NCBI GenBank assembly: GCA_017399265.1 | Contig: JAFQDL010000001.1 | Coordinates: 80,992 to 144,991, forward strand | DNA from: Clostridia bacterium | GTDB taxonomy: Bacteria > Bacillota > Clostridia > Christensenellales > UBA1242 | Length of the DNA: 64,000 nucleotides | Direction of reading: 5' to 3' | In this document: positions 9,225 to 16,415 of the stretch, piece by piece | How positions within the stretch are numbered: position 1 is the first letter of the stretch | Layout: each line of letters opens with the position of its first letter | Made by a program: the position numbers and the translations under genes | The notes under the pieces: generated by a model | Seen by the model: only the letters and a program-made list of their open reading frames with translations | What the model was told of the DNA's origin: nothing | The model's database searches: none

Positions 9225-9863
9225 ATGAGTGAAGAATTAACAAACAAGGAACAACTAGAAAGCAACTGTTCGGTTAATGTCGCAGCGGCGAGTGAGGATA
9301 ATAGTAATGACGAAGTTGCAACTGGCTCCTTGTATGGTAAATTTAAAGATGCCAGCAGTTTATATAATGGTTATAAAGAGTTGGAGAAGGAGTTTACTAA
9401 GAAAAGTCAACTATTAAGTGAACTGCAGAAGTCTATTGAGGTCGATAATACTGAGAAAGTACCGATTTATAAGACGGATAAGTGGCAAAGCGAAATTGAT
9501 AATTATATAAATACAAAAAAATATGCATCAAATTTCGCCAAAGATATTGCTAAAAAGATTATGCAAGATGACGATCTTGCGTGTATGCCTAACTGTCTAG
9601 ACTTAGCGTACAAAGATGTTTTAGCAAATAAGTATAAGCCGGAAGAAGAAATAATTAAAGATGAAAAATTTTTGACTGATTATGTATATAACAATTCAGA
9701 TATAAAATCTAAGATTGTTTCTGATTATTTAAGGGAATTAAAAAATAATGATATCCCACCGATTATCCTCAATATTAAAGGGGATAGTGTGGGAGCAACT
9801 TCTCCAACTAAACCAAAAAGTTTGAGTGAAGCTAGAGAGATAGTTTCACGATTGTTTAAATAG
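9225..9863 (+). CDS. Probable capsid scaffold protein
   Basis: A 212-residue acidic, helical protein with an N-terminal low-complexity stretch and a coiled-coil candidate (LYNGYKELEKEFTKKSQLLS). The C-terminus is a short basic helix (KPKSLSEAREIVSRLFK), the usual capsid-binding end of scaffold proteins. Size, composition and position directly before the coat gene support the call. There is no sequence motif, so it rests on context. It starts three bases after the portal stop, with AAAAGGAG as ribosome site. Confidence 0.68.
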   Translation: MSEELTNKEQLESNCSVNVAAASEDNSNDEVATGSLYGKFKDASSLYNGYKELEKEFTKKSQLLSELQKSIEVDNTEKVPIYKTDKWQSEIDNYINTKKYASNFAKDIAKKIMQDDDLACMPNCLDLAYKDVLANKYKPEEEIIKDEKFLTDYVYNNSDIKSKIVSDYLRELKNNDIPPIILNIKGDSVGATSPTKPKSLSEAREIVSRLFK

Positions 9864-9881
9864 AAAGGAGAGATAAAAATA

Positions 9882-11054
9882 ATGGTTACTTTACAAACAG
9901 CAGAAGACGCATTAAAGTCAGTATATCTTGGAGTGGTTTCTGATCAGTTAAATATTAATGCAAACCCATTACTAAATAAAATCAAACAATCTACTTCAGA
10001 TGTTTGGGGTAAAGAAATAATTAAATTAGCACCATTTGGAATAAATGGGGGTATTGGAGCAGGAAGCGAGACGGATTCTCTTCCACAGGCTCAAGAAAAC
10101 AAATATGTTAAGTTTATTACTACACTAAAAAATCTTTATGGAACTATTGAAATTTCTGATAAAGCAATGAGGGCAAGTGCAAATAATAGTGGTGCATTTG
10201 TAAATCTATTGAATGCAGAAATGGAAGGTTTGGTAAAGGCAAGCACATTTAACTTTGGAAGAATGTTGTATGGAGATGGTAGTGGCGTTCTTGCTACAAT
10301 AGCCTCTCATACTGCAGGTAGCAATGTTGCAAAGTTAGACAGTGTAAAGAATGTTATTGAGGGAATGTTTGTAGATTTTATTAATACTACAACTGGTGAA
10401 AAATTAGCAAATTCTGCTAGAAGAATTGCTTATGTAGATAGAGCAAATAAGACAGTTACTTTTGAAGGCGCGGTTGCTGATACTTTGACTTCTGATTATG
10501 TACTTGTAGTTCAAGGTTCTTATAATAATGAAATTACAGGTCTAGGTAAAATATTTGATGCAAATGCTACAACTCTATATGGATTAACTAAGGCTAATTA
10601 TCCATGGTTACAACCATATACAAAGGAAGGTGTTGGTGAAATTTCTGATGCGGTTATTCAAACAGCAATTGATGAAATGGAAGAATATGCTGGTAGCACT
10701 GTTGATTTCATTACTTGTTCTAGTGCAGTTAAGAGAGCATATCAAACTTATTTAACTACATATAGAAGAAATATTGATGTAATGGATTTGGCTGGTGGTT
10801 ATAAGGCTATTTCTTATGCTGGTATTCCAGTAGTATCTGATAGATTTATTAAAGATGACGAAATGTATTTATTAAACACAAAAGAGTTTACGCTTCATCA
10901 ACTATGTGATTGGCAATGGTTGGAAGGCGAAGATGGTAGAATTATCAAACAAAAACAAGGTTTCCCTGTTTATACAGCAACTCTTGTTAAGTATGCTGAC
11001 CTTATTTGTGATAAACCAAATGGTCAAGCTAAACTATCAGGTATAGCTATTTAA
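9882..11054 (+). CDS. Major capsid protein (HK97 fold)
   Basis: A 390-residue coat protein. Typical features are the N-terminal helix (DALKSVYLGVVSDQLNINAN), the E-loop region, KNLYGTIEISDKAMRASAN, and the C-terminal P/A-domain phrases FITCSSAVKRAYQTYLTTYR and GGYKAISYAGIPVVSDRFI. It has no protease fused or nearby, which agrees with a separate scaffold. AGAAAGGAG precedes the ATG. A strong terminator follows directly, so coat mRNA may be made in excess of the tail genes. Confidence 0.88.
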   Translation: MVTLQTAEDALKSVYLGVVSDQLNINANPLLNKIKQSTSDVWGKEIIKLAPFGINGGIGAGSETDSLPQAQENKYVKFITTLKNLYGTIEISDKAMRASANNSGAFVNLLNAEMEGLVKASTFNFGRMLYGDGSGVLATIASHTAGSNVAKLDSVKNVIEGMFVDFINTTTGEKLANSARRIAYVDRANKTVTFEGAVADTLTSDYVLVVQGSYNNEITGLGKIFDANATTLYGLTKANYPWLQPYTKEGVGEISDAVIQTAIDEMEEYAGSTVDFITCSSAVKRAYQTYLTTYRRNIDVMDLAGGYKAISYAGIPVVSDRFIKDDEMYLLNTKEFTLHQLCDWQWLEGEDGRIIKQKQGFPVYTATLVKYADLICDKPNGQAKLSGIAI

Positions 11055-11059
11055 TATAT

Positions 11060-11090
11060 AAGGCTACGATATTAGTCGTAGCCTTTAATT
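11060..11090 (+). terminator. Terminator after the capsid gene
   Basis: Arms AAGGCTACGA / TCGTAGCCTT, 6-base loop, then TTTAATTTTA. The T tract is interrupted, so partial read-through into the tail genes is likely. Confidence 0.75.
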
Positions 11091-11109
11091 TTAAAAAATG
11101 GAGAAAGTT

Positions 11110-11493
11110 ATGAGTAAGTTTTTAATAACACACGATATGTTTAGGATTTCGGAAAGAGTAAAGAAAATAGACAAAGATTATTTTATACTTTTCAATAATA
11201 AAAATAACAAGTTTGAAGTTCATCATAAAAATCAACGTGGAGGAACTTATTGTTTGACTTGTCCATATGATAGATTGGATTCTAGATTGCTGGATTATGT
11301 CTTAAGAACATCAAGCAACAATTCAGTATTATTAATGAAAGAGATAGAAAAACACAATTATGAATTAGAAAAGAATAGTGAACAAAATAGAAATGATTAT
11401 GTAAACAATAGCTTAAAACAAATATATGATTATGCGAGTGTGAGTTCTAAAACAATTAATTATAAAGATATTATGAACACGAAATGGATATGA
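11110..11493 (+). CDS. Conserved phage protein of unknown function
   Basis: A 127-residue protein starting at the ATG at 11110. The ATG at 11098 overlaps the GGAG ribosome site that serves 11110 and has none of its own. The core DYFILFNNKNNKFEVHHKNQ ... TYCLTCPYDRLDSRLLDYVL is a compact beta-then-helix domain, followed by a coiled-coil tail. Similar small proteins sit after the coat gene in short-tailed Firmicute phages, as far as I recall. The role is unassigned. Confidence 0.6.
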   Translation: MSKFLITHDMFRISERVKKIDKDYFILFNNKNNKFEVHHKNQRGGTYCLTCPYDRLDSRLLDYVLRTSSNNSVLLMKEIEKHNYELEKNSEQNRNDYVNNSLKQIYDYASVSSKTINYKDIMNTKWI

Positions 11494-11506
11494 GGAGAGA
11501 TGATGT

Positions 11507-12070
11507 ATGGAAGTAAAGAGAATATTAAAATTGAGTGCTAGTATGCTGCAATTGCATGATATAGAAGATATAGTGGATAGAGTGGAAATATTAGAAGATG
11601 TAGATAATGTTGATTTAAAATTGTTATTAAATTGTGTAAATTTAATAAATGATACAATTGCTACAGATTATATAAATTTAAAAGAAACTTTAAATATAAC
11701 AAACATTAGTGGTAGATTAAAGTATAAAGATTTGACAGATAAGCACATATATAAAATTATAAGTGTGAAAGATGCTTTTGATAATGGTTTAGCTTTTAAA
11801 GCAGATATGAATGGTATAACTTGTCCAACTGGTGATATTAAAATTACTTATTCATATTTTCCAAAAACTGTTGGTTTTAACGATGAAATTAACTGCTATG
11901 GTTGTTCTTTAACAGAAAGAGTATTTGCTTTTGGTGTTGTCAGTGAGTATTTATTTATTAAATTTAACTATGACGATGCGGCTATTTGGGATGATAGATT
12001 TAAAAATGCAATGAAAAATATTGTTAGACATAGAAAAGAAATTATCATGCCTAAGAGAAGGTGGTGGTAA
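11507..12070 (+). CDS. Probable head-to-tail adaptor
   Basis: A 187-residue protein, mostly helical at the N-terminus (VDLKLLLNCVNLINDTIATDYINLKE), with a beta-rich centre (GDIKITYSYFPK) and a basic C-terminus. Size and position (coat, small protein, this gene, long beta protein) match the P22 gp4-type adaptor that extends the portal. Sequence evidence is weak; the call is positional. The stop overlaps the ribosome site of the next gene. Confidence 0.5.
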   Translation: MEVKRILKLSASMLQLHDIEDIVDRVEILEDVDNVDLKLLLNCVNLINDTIATDYINLKETLNITNISGRLKYKDLTDKHIYKIISVKDAFDNGLAFKADMNGITCPTGDIKITYSYFPKTVGFNDEINCYGCSLTERVFAFGVVSEYLFIKFNYDDAAIWDDRFKNAMKNIVRHRKEIIMPKRRWW

Positions 12071-12071
12071 C

Positions 12072-13565
12072 ATGTTTTACCCAAATAAATTTAAAAGTAA
12101 GAATATTAGTTATAAAAAATATAATTATGCTTCATTTGCAAACGGGCTTAATACTGATTACGACGAGAAGTTGTTGCCTATAAAATATGCAACCAGTACC
12201 TATAATTATTGCTATCAAAATGGTGCACTAAAAACTGGTCTTGGGATACAAGAATTACAGTTAGCATACACCAAAGAAAATAGGGAGTTAAAAAACCATG
12301 TTAATTTGCCAGATGGATTAGAGGCTAGAAGTGTTTTTATTTATACCAACTACAATAAAAACATTAATTTGCAATATGATTTTCTAGTGGTTTATGCTTC
12401 CGATAATGATATCTATGCTACATTTCTTTATGGTGATAGAGTAAATTATATTAAACTTGGTCTTAATTTTAGTACCTGTCCTATGTTTTTTAACTATCAT
12501 ATAAATGGTCAAGATTGCTTAATTATGATCACAGAACAAGAGGGAATGTATGTGTGGGATAGTGAACTTCCGCCAGTAAAAATAGAAGATGCTCCAAATA
12601 TGACAAGTGTATGTGTTCATTATGAAAGATTATATGCAACGGTAGGTGGCGACAAAAGAAGTATTGTTTTTAGTGACGATTTGGATCCAACTAATTGGGC
12701 GCAAAGTATACACGAAGGTGGATTTATTAATTTAATGGACGAAAGGGGAACGTCTAACAAAATAGTAAGTTTTAATGATTGTCTATATGTGTTTAGAGAG
12801 TTTGGTATAGACAAAATAATTGCGTATGCAGACCAATCAGAATTTCAAGTTGTTCCGTTGTTTACTTCTAGTACTCGTATTTATACAGACACAATAAAGG
12901 TTTGTGGGGATCGGATTATATTTTTAGCTAATGATGGCATTTATTATTTTACTGGTTTGAGTACTATTAAATACAATTTAAATATTAACACTTTGTTTAA
13001 TAAAAACTATAATGATGATGCAAAAGCTGCCTATTATAATGGTAAATATTGTTTGGCTTGTAAGTTAGAATTCGATGATAATGAAAAAGTTGGCTGTGAA
13101 AATACGGATTATCAAAACAATGTTTTGCTAGAGCTTGATATTAAGACTGGAGAGTTAAATATATTAAGAGGGTATGATATTAGAAGTGTTCAAGCATTTA
13201 ATAGCAAGATAGAAAGTTTGTTAATAGTTGGTGTATTAATTGATGGTGATATCAAGTTAGGACAACTTTGTAAAAATGGAAAAGTGTTTGATGTTTCTAC
13301 AAAGAAGGTTTGGAAATCACCAAAGTCTGTGTTTGGTATTTCTCAAGATTTAAAATTGTTGAAAAGTATAAGTGTTGGGAGTGACACGGATATAAGAATT
13401 GTAGTCAGGGCGGATAGCTACAAAAGGGAGTATTTTATAAATGGCTCTGACAAGATTTCTATTATAAATCCAAATATCAAAGCTAGAGAATTTGCAATTG
13501 ATTTTGTGTGTGAAAAACCTGAGTGTAATATTTCTAATCCTCAAATAGTGGTAGGGTTTTTATGA
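12072..13565 (+). CDS. Tail nozzle-like beta-propeller protein
   Basis: A 497-residue beta-rich protein beginning at the ATG at 12072 (GGTGGTGG just upstream; the earlier in-frame start at 12021 lies inside the previous gene). It contains repeated blade-like segments: VCVHYERLYATVGGDKRSIV, FNDCLYVFREFGIDKII and CGDRIIFLANDGIYYFTGLS. Length, fold type and position resemble P22 gp10, the hub of the short tail. That points to a podovirus-like particle. It overlaps the next gene by four bases (ATGA). Confidence 0.62.
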   Translation: MFYPNKFKSKNISYKKYNYASFANGLNTDYDEKLLPIKYATSTYNYCYQNGALKTGLGIQELQLAYTKENRELKNHVNLPDGLEARSVFIYTNYNKNINLQYDFLVVYASDNDIYATFLYGDRVNYIKLGLNFSTCPMFFNYHINGQDCLIMITEQEGMYVWDSELPPVKIEDAPNMTSVCVHYERLYATVGGDKRSIVFSDDLDPTNWAQSIHEGGFINLMDERGTSNKIVSFNDCLYVFREFGIDKIIAYADQSEFQVVPLFTSSTRIYTDTIKVCGDRIIFLANDGIYYFTGLSTIKYNLNINTLFNKNYNDDAKAAYYNGKYCLACKLEFDDNEKVGCENTDYQNNVLLELDIKTGELNILRGYDIRSVQAFNSKIESLLIVGVLIDGDIKLGQLCKNGKVFDVSTKKVWKSPKSVFGISQDLKLLKSISVGSDTDIRIVVRADSYKREYFINGSDKISIINPNIKAREFAIDFVCEKPECNISNPQIVVGFL

Positions 13566-14740
13566 GATACAATATAAAGGAGAATTACGGGCAGCGAGCA
13601 TATATAGGCCTTGAAGAATTTAAGAAAAATGGACTTAATAAAAAAGAAACAGATGCAACCATTTCAAAAAAATTAAAATTTAGAGTTATAGATGCTAGCA
13701 ATTTAATTAATAAAAAAATTATAATAAATAGCAATAACACGCTGGCAAATGCCAAGATATATAGCAAAGGTGACAATAAGTTTGGTATTACAATTATTAA
13801 TAATGATATTGTAGTTTATAAAACAAACATGCCTGTTAACATGATATCAACTTCTATATTTATGGTAGAAATTAACAAACTGGAATTTGTGTTTGAAAAC
13901 GAGTCTGATAGTAATTTTGATATAGTTGTTGAATTGGAAGGTGAATTTTTAAATATTTTTACAAATTTGCGCATAGACAGAATAGGAACTAAATATTACA
14001 AAGCCGAGTCGGGTTTTGGTGAAAGTGTAATTACTGAATTTGATACAGTTGAAGACTTAGAAAATAATAATTATTCTTCTTCTTATAACATTCCGATAAC
14101 GTTGTTGGATATGAAAAGAGTTACAGATTCTGAAATTGGTGGTGAGAGTATTGTAATTCTTGGAATAGATGATGAGAAAAAGCTTTGTTATAAGAATTTA
14201 ACGACCAATAGTGAATTTATAGTTGTTTCAAGTAAAAAAACAAAAGATGCTTGCTTAATTAACTATTTAGATTTTTATATGGTGATAGTTTATATATTGG
14301 AAAATAAAATTTACATAACGTTAAAAGTTAACGAGGAAAATATAGTTAAAGAAATCAAACTGCCGATTTTTACTTTGCCATGTAGGTTGGTTTCAGCTAT
14401 TAGAGATTCTCAATCAATCAAAGAAGATATTGTCTTTGCTGTTTTGTTAAAATCGGGAAGTTTCTATGCTTGTGTTGAATCATATTTTAATACGCAAAAT
14501 TTTAAATATAGATTAATTGGATTAGGTAAACATTTAAATATTTCAAGATTGGATAGTAAATTTAATGCATATATCTTAGACGAGATAAGCACTTCAAAAA
14601 AGGAAATATCTTTTAATAAGGACAAGCAGATAGTTTCTGTGGTTAACGAGGGCATTATTTATCCGCTAGATGAGATATTTGAATTCAGTGATATTAGTAT
14701 TTACTTATATAACAATTGTTTAACGGTGGTGAAAAAATGA
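13562..14740 (+). CDS. Phage structural protein of unknown role
   Basis: A 392-residue beta-rich protein without recognised motifs. It is translationally coupled to the nozzle-like gene through an ATGA overlap. The composition (many N, I, K, S and regular short strands) suggests another virion or tail component. No receptor-binding or enzymatic motif is seen. The position would allow a tail accessory or fibre-like role, but that is only positional. Confidence 0.55.
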   Translation: MRYNIKENYGQRAYIGLEEFKKNGLNKKETDATISKKLKFRVIDASNLINKKIIINSNNTLANAKIYSKGDNKFGITIINNDIVVYKTNMPVNMISTSIFMVEINKLEFVFENESDSNFDIVVELEGEFLNIFTNLRIDRIGTKYYKAESGFGESVITEFDTVEDLENNNYSSSYNIPITLLDMKRVTDSEIGGESIVILGIDDEKKLCYKNLTTNSEFIVVSSKKTKDACLINYLDFYMVIVYILENKIYITLKVNEENIVKEIKLPIFTLPCRLVSAIRDSQSIKEDIVFAVLLKSGSFYACVESYFNTQNFKYRLIGLGKHLNISRLDSKFNAYILDEISTSKKEISFNKDKQIVSVVNEGIIYPLDEIFEFSDISIYLYNNCLTVVKK

Positions 14741-14859
14741 CGGCTGAGGAAATCTATGATATTGTAAGAAAATATAATTTGCGAAAGTTTTTTTCCAAAG
14801 AAGGAGGTGCTTTAAAATGTACAAATACCGGATTGATGATGAAACAACAAAAAAAGTAG
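14737..14859 (+). CDS. Short coupled phage ORF, 40 residues
   Basis: An ATG overlaps the previous stop (ATGA) and has GGTGGTG seven to thirteen bases upstream. The product begins MTAEEIYDIVRKYNLRKFF and runs 43 bases into the next gene in another frame. The internal AAGGAGG at about 14800 is the ribosome site of the next gene. It may be a real peptide or a translational coupling device. Confidence 0.4.
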   Translation: MTAEEIYDIVRKYNLRKFFSKEGGALKCTNTGLMMKQQKK

Positions 14860-15767
14860 TTGAGCTTGCTAACAAACCTAAAAAAATAGAAGATAATAAA
14901 GTTGAAACAGATTTAATTAACAAAATTAATGATTACAATGCGAATTTCGAACAAGCAAAATTAGAGATTGAAGCTCCAGTATATGAAAGAATGGAAGATG
15001 TTAAAATCGACAATGATAAAATTAAAGAGCAAGCTGAAAACGAACTATATGAGTATAAAAAAACCTCAACAGATAAAATTAACAATGATACTGTTGAGAA
15101 TATAAACAATTTGGAAAATTCTAAAATCAAACTAAAAGATAATTTTGAAACTGAAAAAGCAAATATGGATAGTTATTATACTAGAGTTAAACAAGTAGTT
15201 AGTGATGATGCATTAAAAAGAGGGCTTAGTAGGAGTAGTATTGTAATAAACCAATTAGATGCATTTAATAAGGATCAAATTGAGAATTATAACAAACTAA
15301 ATAAAGAACTTACTAGTAGTATTAATTCTATTGATATGGAGATTAATAACGCTAAGACAGCCCAAGAAAATGCATTGAATGAGTTCGATATTACATATGC
15401 TGTAAAACTGCAAGAAAAAATAAATTCATTAACTCAAGACTTGTTGGATAAGCAAGAAAAAGTAATAAAGTATAATAACGAAATCACAGAAAAAGAAAAG
15501 GAATACGAGCAAGATTATAAAAAGTTAGAAGAAGAATTAAGACAAAGCAATTGGGATAAAGAATTGGACTTAATGGCCTATGCAGGCAAGTATGGTACAA
15601 ATATGCTTGAAAAATACAAAACTACGCAGGTATATAATATTGCAAAAGATTATTTAAAAACATTGGATTCGGCTGTTGCTATTAGCACATTACAAAATAG
15701 TCAAGAGTTAAAGAAATTGTTAGGTGAAGAAAATATCACAAAATTACTTACTGAATTAAATAAATAA
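14817..15767 (+). CDS. Coiled-coil phage protein (needle or internal virion candidate)
   Basis: A 316-residue protein almost entirely predicted as coiled coil (EFDTVE-like heptads: ELYEYKKTSTDKINNDTVEN, ITEKEKEYEQDYKKLEEELR), ending in a small globular tail (YAGKYGTNMLEKYKTTQVYN). AAGGAGGTGCTTTAAA precedes the ATG. In P22-like order this position is occupied by the tail needle gp26, a trimeric coiled coil that plugs the tail, which makes needle or ejection protein reasonable guesses. Confidence 0.5.
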   Translation: MYKYRIDDETTKKVVELANKPKKIEDNKVETDLINKINDYNANFEQAKLEIEAPVYERMEDVKIDNDKIKEQAENELYEYKKTSTDKINNDTVENINNLENSKIKLKDNFETEKANMDSYYTRVKQVVSDDALKRGLSRSSIVINQLDAFNKDQIENYNKLNKELTSSINSIDMEINNAKTAQENALNEFDITYAVKLQEKINSLTQDLLDKQEKVIKYNNEITEKEKEYEQDYKKLEEELRQSNWDKELDLMAYAGKYGTNMLEKYKTTQVYNIAKDYLKTLDSAVAISTLQNSQELKKLLGEENITKLLTELNK

Positions 15768-16021
15768 TGTGGCAAGAAATTTTTAATCTGGCGATAAATA
15801 ATGGCTTGTGGGCAGTGCTATTCTTAGTATTACTTTTTTATGTGTTAAAAGATAGTAGGGCAAGAGAGAAAAAATATCAAGAGACTATTGCAAAACTTGG
15901 TGATTGCGTAGCTACTGTTGAAGATATAAAGGAAGATGTGAAACAAATTAAACAAACAATTGAGACTAAAAAAATCTTTCAACGAAAGAAAAGAGAGGTT
16001 GAAAAAAATGAAGAGGTTTAA
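15767..16021 (+). CDS. BhlA/UviB-type holin-like protein
   Basis: An 84-residue protein with one N-terminal membrane helix (LWAVLFLVLLFYVLKDS), then a charged coiled coil (REKKYQETIAKLGDCVATVE, IKQIKQT-like). This is the layout of the BhlA/UviB family of phage and bacteriocin-associated holin-like proteins. The ATG overlaps the previous stop (TAATG). No endolysin follows in the cluster. Confidence 0.75.
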   Translation: MWQEIFNLAINNGLWAVLFLVLLFYVLKDSRAREKKYQETIAKLGDCVATVEDIKEDVKQIKQTIETKKIFQRKKREVEKNEEV

Positions 16022-16301
16022 AAATTACGCTTTTTGGGTTGCTTTGGCAGGTGCTATTGTTATATTCTTGGACGATTTAAAGATATTGTTAGGATTGGAT
16101 TTTGATACAGCAATTGTGCAAAGCATTATTTTGTCATTCTGTGGTGTATTGGTAGTTTTAGGTATTGTATCTAAAAAAAATGACGATGAAGGTCCTTCCG
16201 ATTTAAACGATTTAGATATTTCAACGGATGGTGACAATGAAGATGAAGTTATTGATAATGCAGATAATCAAAAAACAGATAGTGACAAAGATATCAAATA
16301 A
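16008..16301 (+). CDS. Phage holin with two membrane segments
   Basis: A 97-residue protein from the ATG at 16008 (site AGAGAGGTTG). It has the short amphipathic start MKRFKNYAFW, membrane segment VALAGAIVIFLDDL, a loop, a second segment IVQSIILSFCGVLVVLGIVS and a highly acidic tail. This pattern is common in Firmicute phage holins that end with a polar C-terminus. It overlaps the BhlA-like gene by 14 bases and is the last gene before a strong terminator. Confidence 0.72.
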   Translation: MKRFKNYAFWVALAGAIVIFLDDLKILLGLDFDTAIVQSIILSFCGVLVVLGIVSKKNDDEGPSDLNDLDISTDGDNEDEVIDNADNQKTDSDKDIK

Positions 16302-16335
16302 AAAAGGTTGAGAATTTTCTCAACCTTTTTTTTTG
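16301..16335 (+). terminator. Terminator closing the particle operon
   Basis: AAAAAGGTTGAGAA / TTCTCAACCTTTTT perfect arms followed by nine or more T. It ends the phage-like operon that began at 5275. Confidence 0.92.
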
Positions 16336-16358
16336 CTTAGTTGTAAAAAAATAGGGTA

Positions 16359-16387
16359 TTTACAATTATTTAACTCTATGTTATAAT
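16359..16387 (+). promoter_or_regulatory. Sigma-A-type promoter of the MoxR-like ATPase
   Basis: TTTACA (16359-16364), exact 17-bp spacer, TATAAT (16382-16387), followed 29 bases later by the ATG. It separates the ATPase from the phage operon. Confidence 0.85.
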
Positions 16388-16415
16388 ATATACATTGCAA
16401 TTTTCGGGGGAATAT

